NCBI RefSeq assembly: GCF_001039355.2
Contig: NW_019775913.1
Span: 721,644-785,643, forward strand
Origin: Lingula anatina
Lineage: Eukaryota; Brachiopoda; Lingulata; Lingulida; Lingulidae
Length of the DNA: 64,000 nt
Direction of reading: 5' to 3'
In this document: positions 26,541 through 61,700 of the stretch, one piece after another
Layout: every line of letters begins with the position of its first letter
Numbering within the stretch: position 1 is the stretch's first letter
Position numbers and translations under genes: made by a program
The notes under the pieces: generated by a model
Databases searched by the model: none
Seen by the model: only the letters and a program-made list of their open reading frames with translations
What the model was told of the DNA's origin: nothing

Positions 26541-28170
26541 TTTGACTTTTACAAACCTAAAAATAAATCACAAAACAAAACATGAGAATGAGATTTTCCT
26601 AAGATGTAAAGGTTATAAAATTGGGGATATACAATATCTATTGTTGATGATTTGGAAAATGTTGTTCTTTAAATCATGTGGATGCAGTGGGGGATAAGAA
26701 ATATAAACTGACACATACTGTGCATCCACAGGAACATTGCTAGAGGTAAGCCAACAGGTCATTCAATTTTATTTAGAATTTTATATCATACAGTATCCAG
26801 TAATATATCATTTTGAAGCTGTTATATACCACTTTCCATCTAGCCCAACTAGCTATCTGTACACATAATTTCTATACAAATTAATGAGGCATGGAATATG
26901 AAACTTATATGACATTTAATGGTGTTATACTAATACACTAGTACTAATACATACTATTATATATATAATATAAATAATACATACTAGTACTAGTACATAA
27001 TAATTCTAAACCATTCTTCAAATATTCATTATTTATATTTTCGTTCGTCAGCTTGAAATGATGAAGAAATCATAATAAATCCTAAATCTATTTTGCACCA
27101 TGCTATATTTAAGGTAATTTACCCAATACACATAAAACGTACATGTACTTGCAATTTTAATTAAAATATATGCCACCGAGCTTGGAAAATATCTGTAAAT
27201 AGACCAGGCTTTTTTCACAGTGCCATAGTCAATATTTTAAGATCTGATTAATTTTCACATTTAATCTGTCAATTGATGAATGACAGGACAAGGGGTATTG
27301 CACAGATTCGCAATGGCTTTTGGCAATTATTGGTTCAATTAATTAGTTCATCTACCGTAGCTTGTGCTGCGGACATCACATATAAATCAAACATTCTGAA
27401 ACACCAGACATTCAGACAGCTCAATAATTGTGTAGAAAAGAAAACTACCGTGCAAAGTTTTGAAAGTGGTGCAGTTCACAACATTACCTACCCCTTTTGC
27501 TATGAAAAATCTGTGCTCGCAGTACTAATTGGAATTAACCAGTGTTGTTCTGTTGCCAAGCCACAATGACTGGGTTTGTAGAAAACAAGAATTCCATTAT
27601 GGCGGTTTGAAAAAAAAATTGATAAAATCAAAAAAAGGCATAAGTAAAATATATTGTTTACAAAAATTATATTTTAGCCTTATAGCAAACTCCATAACTC
27701 AGTTCCTAACACATAATTACTTTATTTAAACAATTCACCAAAATCTCAATTTTTACAAAGACTCTTCATCCGGGTATTTAAAATATGGTGCTCCCCATGT
27801 GAGAGCGGGCAATGCAAGCAGGCAGATGAAATGAAAAGCCAAGTCGCAAAGTATCTTTAAGAGAGTTTTCAATTCTTCTTTTTCTGGGGTCTCGTGACGC
27901 TTGGACATGTATTTTGTTTGAGGCATGTATACTTGTGTATGGGCATTGTTTTTCTGTAATTTAACCCACGTGTACGTAGTGGGCCGTACGTAGTGGTAGG
28001 GTCATACAAGATGTATCACCAAGTAAAGTGGTTCTGTATCTGTATCTCTCCATATACGTCTAAGAGGACCAATACTGGTATGGTTGTCTAAAATCTAGAA
28101 AATGCTCCACATGCTACGCCTGATGTTGGCCTAAATAGGAAAGACAAGAATAGACGTGATGTATGGCCTT

Positions 28171-28171
<1 letters not shown>

Positions 28172-28201
<30 letters not shown>
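28172..28201. repeat. Poly(T) tract
   Basis: Thirty consecutive T. On the minus strand this would be a poly(A) tail, but no SINE or processed copy could be recognised next to it. Confidence 0.9.
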
Positions 28202-30309
28202 CACTCCCATGTGGAGCCCTTATTATTGATTCTGCTTGATTCCAGTTGATTCTGATAAATATGTTTGATTCTTCTAAATAGTAGGACGGTGTAGGGGTAA
28301 GTTAGGCACAGCACGGAGGAAGTGACAAATAACAGTCTTGTAGACCGGGGGTAAGGTTGAAACTTTGCTTCAGCAGTTTTTTACCCTAGATACCGGATTG
28401 TGGCATCAGTGTTATCTTGCAGAGCAGCTTAGTCTGTACGTGTTAGCAATGCAGACCTTTAGGGATCTAGGTAGTCACATGGTTTGGTGTTCTTACTTAT
28501 ATGACTGCCCCTGCACAGTCTCCTTGTGTTCACAGGAATTACATTATCCTCTTGGCACTGACAACAAACACTATAACGTCAAAGGTTTATATGTATAGAA
28601 AGCCCATACACTACTCAACTCAAGCTTAGGATCTTTCTATTGCTTTACTGCTTACCTTAGCAGACACAGTACCCGAAATCCCTATCTATTGATGACCACT
28701 AGAATTCTCAGATTTCTACCTCTTTCTCTATCTTCTTTCTCTATCTAGGTATATCAGAAATTTTTCAAACTGATCAGAAAATTATTATACTTATATCTTC
28801 TGAAAGGTAATACAAAAAACAGATGAATTCTTTTGGAATTTTTAAAATATTCCTACAAGCAACAAAGATATTGAAGTTTTTTAACTGCAAAAATTCACCA
28901 AAAGTGTCCACACTCTTCAGCTAAGAACCTGTAACTACTGACCAGCGGTGATCACTCAGCTGTAGCTGCAGCTCAAATTGCTTGTGACCAATTAGGGCTG
29001 TATGTTAAACTAATGACCCGGAAACAAACCCAAATTGGCGACCGCACAAGCTCATGGCTGGGATGGCTTCCATGCATATCATGTACTATAAATATTGTGC
29101 ATAAAATAAACTATACTTCGCATGGTTCAATTTTCATGATTTTGCAGCATATTATTGCAAATTTCATGAACTTTACACGGCATAAATTACAAAAACTCCC
29201 ATGCAGTACTTATCTGAAATTTTTAACATTTTGTCGAGGCAAAACTTAAAAACGTCCTCAAATCAAAGTTCTCTAAGACTGCAACACAGAAAATCACGTG
29301 ACCGGAATTTACTCTTTGATTTACAGCTTATCTAGTAAATGGCTTGTATTTGTTTATATACACGGCGCTAAAAGAGAGATTTAAAAAAGGGGTGCCATAG
29401 GTGAGCTGTCAGCAGGCCCAATATTTCCCCAGACAGGTGANAATATCAGTTTTACACTTCACTACCCCTGGATAGTTACTACTGTAGCGCCCCTAGCGGA
29501 TTGTGATATACCTACTCTATCTCTCAGTAATGGCATCTGAAGGCTGCTATTACAGATATTGGTTTGTGATCATCATGGGTGATTATTGCTCTGCCTGTGT
29601 GTGCTGCACACATGAACAGTGGTTGATCCACCACCCCTGGGTCTTTTGTGCTTGATACCTGACCAATGATAATTTGTATGAACAACTCATCAAGGTGTAC
29701 TTTCTGGATATGTGACATCTACTTCTGCTTTGATCTTTTCCATATGCTTGAACATGTTTCCCTGTCTCGGCATCAAATTAAATTCTTATCAACTCACTGA
29801 AACTAAGAATGTCATCTCTTTCAGTCATCACTGGCTGTGCCATAGAATTGCGTAGAAGGAGAAAGTTACCATTTGACCTGGAGAGGTCAAAATCTGGATG
29901 TTGGACATTTGTTGGACTGTGATCACCCAGGTGAGTCCTGTAAGGTACCAAACGAAGAGTTTACTAGTCTTCTGTTTGTTTTTGAACTTACTTTTTCCCT
30001 TTTTGGGCATTTCGCCCTTGGGTGTTGGAATGATTTTGGTAGATAGCAGTATCAATTTATTTCTCAGGTTCATAATTGGAGAAGGGTATCTTGCCCTAGG
30101 GATGTGACAAGAAGGTGTTCTTTATTTGTTGCTTTATTGATTTGAAACGTACGATATCATTTTTCCTGAACATGTGTGTAGCCCTGAAAAGGTCTTGTTT
30201 TTCACTTGGGCTACAGGTTTACTTCTGTAGGCATTTTAGAATGGTTGATGAGTGGCGTTTCACTTTGGTTGAGGTGACTAATTTCCTTTTTTTTTTTTTT
30301 TTTTTTTGG

Positions 30310-30729
30310 TTTTCATGGTTAGAAGCAGGACCCAGACTTGTTCCAAGATGTCTGGGTTAGCACTAGCTGTTGGAAGGGGACTGGTACAGAGTTCATCCAT
30401 CCTTAAGTAGTCCTCCTCGGCGCTGTCGTTGGCATTTTTCATGAAGCTCATGCATTTTGTAATGAAACCTTTTATAATACACTCCTCAGTCATGTCATTG
30501 ATTTGTCCCAACTCCCTCAGTCTTCTAGGACTGTAGTGGTAATGCTTGTGCAACAGCATAAAACTCTCCTCTAGAGTTAGAAGCATGGGGTTGTTCTTAA
30601 TTGCTTGCAGTGCACCCACCTTCATACAATGTGCAGCACAATGGCTGCTCACTACATATGGTCTGCCAGTCTCAAGTCTTGTGTGTACATTGTTATTGGT
30701 GCCTAAGTTGACAGAGGCTCCATCTGATT
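30310..30729 (-). pseudogene. hAT-type (ZNF862-like) transposase fragment ending in poly(A)
   Basis: Translation of the minus strand gives SDGASVNLGTNNNVHTRL, then PYVVSSHCAAHCMKVGALQA and YHYSPRRLRELGQI. This order (DGASV, then HCxAH, then a helical YYYSPKRRREL-like segment) is typical of the catalytic region of hAT transposases and domesticated relatives such as ZNF862. The frame is interrupted by stops upstream of SDGASV. At its other end it runs into a T21 tract on the plus strand (30287-30307), that is poly(A) on the coding strand. No flanking inverted repeats or full transposase are seen. It is best read as a decayed, possibly retro-copied, transposase relic. The family assignment is from remembered motifs. 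Confidence 0.6.
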
Positions 30730-31734
30730 ATGATACGGTCATGAAGTAATGACTTAATCAATCAATGGCACACACCATGCACAGGCTTTGTCAGTAAGAG
30801 ACGAGCTGCTCCAAATAATAATAATTTATTTGCCAAATAAAGTGAACCCGAGTGGCTAAACTCACTTATTCTTGTGACAACTACAGACTAACTAGCAGTG
30901 ATGCACAAAGGTGGCTGCCACACCCAGATCAGGGGCATGAACAACTTACCATTAATTCTCCACCTTTAGGACTCCTATGAGATCTTCAAATAGCTCCTAG
31001 CCTGTCTCTACTATATCCACCAATTGGTTTTATCCAGTAGGATGAGTGTAGGAATGTTGGCTGATTGAAGAATAGCTGCACAGGAGATGTTGCCTCTATG
31101 GCAGACTCTCAGTGGAGTGGATCGCAGTAAAACTGTTCTTAAATTTTCCGCTCTTCTTTTACTTTCTTCTAGGTGGCAATACATCCACAGCACAATCCAC
31201 AAGCACAACATACCCCCCCCCCCCACCATTTTCTTTAAATAAGATTGGGTACCAGCCCAGCTTTGAATAAAAGGGGGAAAATGAAATTGAATTTATGAAA
31301 TTATAGGACCAGCCTATTGAAAATTAGAAATGGGACCGGCCAATAATTTTTGATGATAATGAGTATTTACCAAAGGTTGAAGTTTTACAATTTATCATAA
31401 ATAAAATCATACAGGTATTTAAAAGTAACTTAAAATTATAAACTAATATCTGGTCCATTTGCAATTTGAGAAGGTTTGGGAAGCTGGTCTATGACATTTC
31501 ATTGACCACAACGCAGTAAGCAGTGTTGAATAGTTTCTTGACGAGGCTGTAGTGATGCTCCCGTCTTGTGCATAATCTGATCTAGAGGACCAGCGCAACA
31601 ATCAGCTTCAATCCTTTACTGCACTGTAGTAGCCTCCATATAACACATCTATGAGCCTGAGATGAAAAGTGTCCCCCAAGGCTCTCAGCTCTGCATTATA
31701 TTAATGACACAGATATTTATTTATTTAGAAAAAA

Positions 31735-31780
<46 letters not shown>

Positions 31781-31781
31781 T
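31735..31781. repeat. (TTA)n microsatellite
   Basis: About 15 TTA/ATT trinucleotides. Confidence 0.95.
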
Positions 31782-32315
31782 ACCTGTAAGATTAGCACCT
31801 AGTGATCACCACAGTCTCACCAGCCAGGGAACTATTTACAGAAAGAACACCCCATCCCCTGGGTCTGTATTCAGCAGTCCTGGGTATTTGATTAACCTTG
31901 TGGAAACCCACTCCCAAACACTTTTCTATTCATATTTCTTTTTCTGTTCTTGACATTGTTTTCTATTTTGGAAGTTCCAGAAAAGTAAAAACTTTTATTC
32001 ATTTGCTTTTTGGAACTCATTTTTAGGTCAAAAATTCTGGCATACCATTCTTCACATATTATAGATCCACATGAACTATATAAATATTTTGTCTTATCTT
32101 TATCTCACAAGAGTTTCAGAGAACTGGAGTTGACACTTTCCTCTACACACATCTATCATATTAATAAGTGTATAGGGAGGGGAGAAAGGAAAATGTTTTG
32201 AACCAAAGTAGATACTCTTCATACATGTGTGTAGTGCAGGCTCACTCCAGTTCACTGAAACTCATGGTGGATCTTTTTATTTTTTTTTTAGATAATCCGT
32301 GGGATTGGCTGAGAC

Positions 32316-55507
<23,192 letters not shown>

Positions 55508-55677
55508 AAATTCACAGAAAAAAAAGTAATTTAAAAAGCGCTAGCTTTGAAGATTAAAAATTCACAGAAATAAGAATTTACTGTCCACATATTAGTTCCC
55601 TGTTGTGATGAACAGGAATTTTATGTTCGTGCGTAATGGAGCTGGACAATTATGAGAAGATTCTGAGTACCTACATC

Positions 55678-55683
55678 AATAAA
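55678..55683 (+). terminator. Polyadenylation signal of RPAP1
   Basis: AATAAA 171 bases after the RPAP1 stop codon, the first such motif downstream. Confidence 0.65.
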
Positions 55684-55829
55684 AATTGAAAGTTGTTTAC
55701 AGTAAAGAAACACCTCTACCATAGGTAATAAAATCCAATCATGATTTTTTTTAATCCAGCCTTACGAAGAAGTATGAAAGACTAATTTTTCATTTATTAA
55801 TTTTTCAAAATGTTGCATCATGTTATTAA

Positions 55830-56159
55830 AGGGATAATAACTCTTCGTTTTGGCCAAAAAATTAATTTTCCTGGAGTAAACAACAATTTTCCCATACTTA
55901 CCAATGGTTAATGAATCCATTTTTACATTCAAAGTAAGTGACTTTTTTTTCTAAAAAGTTTGGTTTTTTGTTAAAATCTCTTAAGATATCATAACACAGT
56001 ATAGCCATCAATGGAGGTCACGTGGTCTGACGACAAGCTCAGATATCAGAATAATAGCTTTAACTGCTGTTTTTGTTGTAAAACAATATATATTTCTATG
56101 AGTTATTCACAATCTTTTTATTGTGAAATATAGACCTCACACGAAGAGTTATTATCCCT
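55830..56159. mobile_element. piggyBac-type MITE with perfect 19-bp terminal repeats and TTAA flanks
   Basis: The left end AGGGATAATAACTCTTCGT and the right end ACGAAGAGTTATTATCCCT are exact reverse complements. The element is 330 bp and is flanked on each side by TTAA (55826-55829 and 56160-56163), the target duplication used by piggyBac transposases. There is no open frame of note inside, so it is non-autonomous. It lies about 320 bp past the RPAP1 stop codon. Confidence 0.9.
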
Positions 56160-57375
56160 TTAAGCTTTAACAAAAATTTTCAATGCATATATGTTTTAAA
56201 GTCGAAGTACAATGTTGATATTGTATATAACTAAATATTTACTCAGTACTGCTATCATGAATTGTTTCAAGATATTTATTTTATTAAAATGTATCTTCTG
56301 ATTTTTATTGTGTTGTCATTGAAAGTTCGATTAAGTTTTGCATTTAGGAAATCAAGCACATTTTGTAGCGCTTATAACATCATATAACTTAAAGATGTCC
56401 TCACGCTCTTGCGTTACAGGATTAGATCTATATTTCTCCTTTTCACAAGTTCACATCCACCTCTTTCGTCAAGTTAAATTTTTTCTCTGGGCGCCGTTTA
56501 GATGATTCTCTTGTCAATTTCTCCAAGTGTACCAGTCCAGTTGGATGTGCTGCTCTATATGAAAACAGTGTGTGTATGTATTAGTTTAATATATTTGAAA
56601 CAAAGTAATACAACTTAACATTCACACGGTACAGTCGGTAAAATTATAAAAATAGAGATAAAAAAGAGCGAGTTCGTCAAGGAGTGGAAAGTTTTGAGAT
56701 GAGTTTATATGTGGCAGGTTTATTTTTATCGCAAAGAGATAAAGAAACGTAATTTAGAAGGCATCATATCCGGACATATTTCTCCAGCATGGTAACCGTA
56801 ACGTACTTGGCCTTATTATGGTCAACACTTTCTGTATCAAACAGTGGCGACACATTTTAAATAGTGCCCTTTGGTGGCAGTCGTACAGGCCCCTAGCCAG
56901 CAATTGCAAAAAGGGGGGGGGGCATTTTTCTGAAAACGTGGACCTTTTGTCATGAATCCTTTGTTTACCTCGATCATATTTACGCAGAGTAAATCTTTTC
57001 CCAGCAAAAAAGGGGTTCTTTCAACCCCCCACCCCGAACCCCACCCCACACCCTCGGCAACGTGCCTGGTCGTATCTGTTTGCAGGCACGTGTGCAGGTT
57101 AATATATTTGAAATTCTTAATGCAGTTTTTGCCTGTGCAATTTTGGTCGTGTTGACGAGCTGATTTCTGCAAACGGTAAAGAAGGTAGTACCGGTACATA
57201 GAAGCACTGGCACATAGGTATATGCCCATACTGTACATTTTACTGAACATTTAACGAAATATTACTTGTTACGTTATTACAAAGACTTTCCACGTGTCGT
57301 ATGCACGTGAGACAGATCTTTGACACCAGAGAAGGAAAGCTACTGTTTTCAAACTAACACATCCCCCCCCTTAAG

Positions 57376-57403
57376 AAAAAAAAAAAAAAAAAAAAAAAAA
57401 AAA
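57376..57403. repeat. Poly(A) tract
   Basis: About 28 A. No recognisable retroelement is attached. Confidence 0.9.
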
Positions 57404-57501
57404 CAGAGCATTTTTCCAACACTGGAAATTTCCATCAGGACGGCTTCAGTGCTTCTCTGGGACAACAAATATCAGTTTTGCCCCCCTCCAACCCCTCCCC
57501 C

Positions 57502-57503
<2 letters not shown>

Positions 57504-57536
<33 letters not shown>
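57504..57536. repeat. (CA)n microsatellite
   Basis: About 33 bp of CA dinucleotides. Confidence 0.95.
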
Positions 57537-57540
<4 letters not shown>

Positions 57541-57958
57541 AACGAGGGTCTACGTGGAACTCGGCAGCGCTGAAGGTCAAAGACAGTCCCTTCCAGCCAT
57601 TCCTTGATCTCCAGTCTCGATACTAGTCCCCAGTACATTGCCGTGTACCCTGGCTGTGGGAAAACAATGTCCCAGCAAAGAACCTATCTTGTCAAAGACA
57701 AACAATTTGGTCATGATTAATATATTGCTGTTTTGTATCAATATGTTTCATAATTCGATAACCTGGAGACTAAGATACTTGAGTAAATATATCCAAGGCG
57801 GTTCCACAACTTGTCGACAATTTGGGTTCATCACTTTCGCTGGAGTGGATAAGAGGTGCGTTTCACAAGGCAGTGCCGGGGCTTCCTCGCAAAACCTCCA
57901 CACAAATTTAATAGAGAACTCAGACAACGACCAAAAAGGTAGGTGGACAGGTTGAATC

Positions 57959-58103
57959 CGGTGATCGCCACATGTTTACCCTTTAAAAATTGTAAGTTAG
58001 CTTTTGCGGATGATCGCACCATGTTTACCCTTTAAAATTGTAAGTTAGCTTTTTCGGAAGATCGCCACGTGTTTACCCTTTAAAATTTAATGGTGAGCTT
58101 TTT
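57959..58103. repeat. 48-bp tandem repeat, three copies
   Basis: Units start at 57959, 58007 and 58055 with CGG, followed by GATCGC and GTTTACCCTTTAAAA. The third unit diverges in its second half. It lies about 0.6 kb upstream of the start codon of the defensin-like/sushi gene, so it could fall in its promoter region. Confidence 0.92.
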
Positions 58104-58723
58104 ACTGATCGGTTTATCAAATGTCATATTACAAGACAAATATTGGCATCTCTATTCAACTATCTTTCAACGATTATTTTAAATAACGCAGCATTTCCTG
58201 TCTCTGTAAATTGATAATGTGGCCTCAAATGTTCGTGACAATCACAAATTATTGATAAGAGTCCACAGCTGTGTATTTTCCTGAGTGTCCAGCTATGCAC
58301 GTCTCTGTCTGTCTCCATTTGTAGCTGAAACACACAGGTTAGTGAATCTGTCTGCCATTTCATTACCGATACTCTTGGAAACTGAGTACAGATAATGCTC
58401 TTGATGTTATTCTGCACAGTTTGGCGAGCTGAAAATTTCAAGGAAGTCTGATGCTGCCACTACAGCGAGACATTTTAAAATGACAATGAATTTCTCACAA
58501 ATGCATACTTCTTTATATTAACGATAATTTAGTGTTTCCGCTGAAACTATCCCCTTTTACTTTTCATCGCCAAAAACAGTGTTAATATTGCCATCCCCAA
58601 GAAAGCGAACTCTATGATCACGTGAAATACTGAGGTTTTTATGAAATTGTCCACGTCGTTGGATGGCCATACGGTTATTGTTTTTTTTTATTGTTATTAC
58701 CAGGGAACTGACCGAGGAAAGCG

Positions 58724-61700
58724 ATGGGCGGTCTTGTACGAACAGCGCTGTACGCGTGTGGTGTTCTTCTGCTGGTAAACTTCGGTAAATATATTGAGAG
58801 AGAGAGAGAGAGACTGGCAAGAGTGTTTTCAATGTTTTATCCATAATGTACTTTGATGGCCAAGTTGAATTTGATATTTACCATGTTTTTACCCTCAATA
58901 AATTTAGTTTAATAAATAAATAATTTTTTTATCTGTCAATGGTTTATCTAATATGACAGTTCATTCAACTAATATATATATTACATATATATCGGATATT
59001 GATCACTGTCAGACCTCTTGAAAATGAAATGTAAACGCATTTAAGTTTTTTATTTAACTAAAAATGTGAAAACTACCCCATCGATATTTTCGTGAAAACC
59101 TTTCAGTATGCGTTAAGAAGCCAAAGTAACGGTTGGGTAGCCAACTATTTTCTAAAACAAGCTTTATGAAAAAGCAGCCAACTATCTAAACTGGATTCTT
59201 TTCATCTCGGTTTCGTTTATTTCTCTATTAGAAACACAGAGTGTGTGGAGAAACGATTGTGAATAAAGAATTTAACATTAAATATAAATATATGAAGTAA
59301 TAAATAATTTCAAAACTTTTGTGTATCATATTTTCAGCATCCTGTCGCAAGACAAAAGGCAGTAAGTCAACGATCGCTCCCTATAAACCGACTACCAAAG
59401 GCACCAAAGGCACCCCGGCAGAGAAGACTTTATCAGCGAAGTGGAGTACGGTGACGTGCCACCAGGTGTCCGGTACATGCAGCAGCTCCTGTGGTAGAGG
59501 AAAGGTAGAGCTTCATGGTATCGGAGGGTGCATAACCGGCGTCTGTTGTGTCGACAAAGGTAAATGCAGGCCGTTACTCTGCAAACACAGAACGTTTTAT
59601 AACGTTACCATAACGTTTTTTGGGGGTAAAATTAACGATATGGTAACGTTATAATAACGTTATGTGTTTGCTGGGTAATTACTGATATGTCTCCTTACAT
59701 GTAGCAGTTTTGAACAGTCATCTAGAAAATGCAGGGTTGCCTGAAGCGAACTTTCTGAAGTGCACGCGTCTCTGAAACAACAGTTGATTATCACTGTTAG
59801 TTTAATTGATAATATCAGAAGATATATACAAAATTTAAAACAACTTCGAATGTGATTGCGAGTGGCCATCTTTCTCAGTATTTGACAATAATGCTTGTAC
59901 TTTTTAAGCCATTGTCATGTATGTCCAGTTCTTGCAACTTGAATTTGTCTTCTTGAATGTTGTCGATCGTACGTTAAGGAGTTACTTAAGTTGTTGTTTT
60001 TTTATAACCAACTCAAAAGACGAAGGACCCTGTAAAGGATACTGCGGAGGAAATTGCCTGAGCTCGAAATACGTGGATAAATACTGCACACAGAAAGGTT
60101 ACGTCGCATTGAATGAGTCCGTTTGTGTGGACAGTTCTAAAACATGTTGTGGTAGGTATATGGCTTTAGTTTGTGGGCATTTATGACATAGCAAGTTTTG
60201 ATAAGTGTGTTAAGATATGTTTGGGTGAAAAAAACGTCCTGAACTGAGCTAACTCGAAAATAACACCTGACAATTCGATGGAATCTTGTTTAGTACCACT
60301 TTAAGTAAGCGTGTCAGGTACATATACGTTTCGATTCATTATTATTTATTTATTTGTAAGTTTTTTTGTGATTGGTTATAATCGCCGGAATAAAATACTT
60401 GTGTATTTTTGATGTTCCTGTTATCTATTAGAAGAAGCTCCTAACCACCAACTTATTTCCTGTCTGTACACATACAAGCTTCTCTTAATCCCTTTCTCTT
60501 ATCATACATGTCTAGACCCCAACCATATGGCATGTGTAAGTTGATAAAATTATAATCCGTTGCCCCTTTATCCACCGCTATACAGTATATTACACTTAAA
60601 GCATGTTTCTTATGGGGTTTAATGTGTTGGCTTACAAAAATTAAATAAGGAGGTTATTCCTGTTAATATTTATTGATAATGCTGTGCAACATTTGAACAT
60701 TTACATTTCTAATACGAAAATCGAAAAACCACGTGCGTGTGTGTGTGTGTGTGTGTAACAATTCACTGAGAAGTCAAACATTTCCTCGTTTTTTAGTTTT
60801 GAGTCGGAAATAGCAAGTTATACCATTGCTTTCTTTTCTTACAGTACCAAGTTCCACAAAGGCAGAATGCAGCAATAAAGGTAAAATATTTTGTTATTGC
60901 TGTGGCACAATAAACAATTTGTTGATATTGCTTCCGTCACTTATAGCGCTACTCCACGGGATTTCCCCGCCAAACTGAATTTTAGAAGTTGTCTCCACGC
61001 GTTCCAAGTCCCCTCACATTCATATATTTATGTCTTGTAATTTTTTTTACATTCCCAATTTAGACTCTAAAGATAAAAAACTCTTTAGATAAAAGTTTAT
61101 CCGAAGCGTACCTAGTAATGATGTCATCTTCTCAGCCTCCTTCAGAATAATCAAAACTACAAACGTTTATTAATCATAAAATACGTTTGAAAGATAAGCG
61201 TTGACGCGCTGTAGAGGGCGCGGCTTACCTTTACCAAGGATGGTAAAATAGACGAAATATTGATGAAAAGTATTTCATAAATACTTCAATACTTTTCCCT
61301 GTTCCAAGGGTCAGGGCTGCCTTCCACCATAATATTAATCTTAAAATATATTTCTCCCAAATTCAATTTCAACCTGACAATCCTTATTCGCTTCAAACAA
61401 AGCAGACTGTTGGGTCTTTTAGAAAAATGTCACTACCGACAGATTCATCAAACATATTTCATTAAAATTAAATTTCATTTCATTGATTTCAACATCATGA
61501 AAATAGCAGCATAAAATGTTTCCAGAATATAAGGAATTTATGAATCCAGAACGGACGTTTTTCTATTGTAGATCACTGTGGACCACCACCCGTAGTGGCG
61601 AATGCTGAAACGTCAAGCACGTTGTCGTCTGCTCATGGTTCCGTGCTACGATATCAGTGTAAGAGTGGCTTTGCTGACAAAGCTGAATCCTCCAGGTTTT

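Larger units (their letters stand above)
26541..32315. other. Divergent intergenic region between TCTE1 and RPAP1
   Basis: About 5.8 kb between two gene starts. It holds a T30 run at 28172-28201, one N at 29441, a degraded hAT-type transposase piece at 30310-30729, a C run near 31211 and a TTA microsatellite at 31735-31781. A pyrimidine-rich acceptor ending at 32291, 24 bases before the RPAP1 ATG, suggests that a non-coding 5' exon of RPAP1 lies somewhere in this interval; it was not located. The rest shows nothing recognisable. Confidence 0.55.
55508..58723. other. Intergenic region between RPAP1 and the defensin-like/sushi gene
   Basis: It holds the RPAP1 3' UTR, a TTAA-flanked MITE (55830-56159), an A run (57376-57403), a CA microsatellite (57504-57536) and a 48-bp tandem repeat (57959-58103). 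Open frames such as the minus-strand one at 56837-57250 cross simple repeats and resemble nothing known. Confidence 0.6.

Noticed and set aside
28172-28350. Possible SINE next to the T30 run
   Set aside because: No tRNA-like A and B boxes or target duplications could be found.
56837-57250. 137-codon minus-strand open frame
   Set aside because: It overlaps G-rich and C-rich runs, shows no family resemblance, and has competing frames of similar length.
60420-60540. Possible extra exon between exons 3 and 4 of the sushi gene
   Set aside because: A candidate acceptor and donor exist, but the piece would break the phase-1 pattern and encodes no recognisable module.
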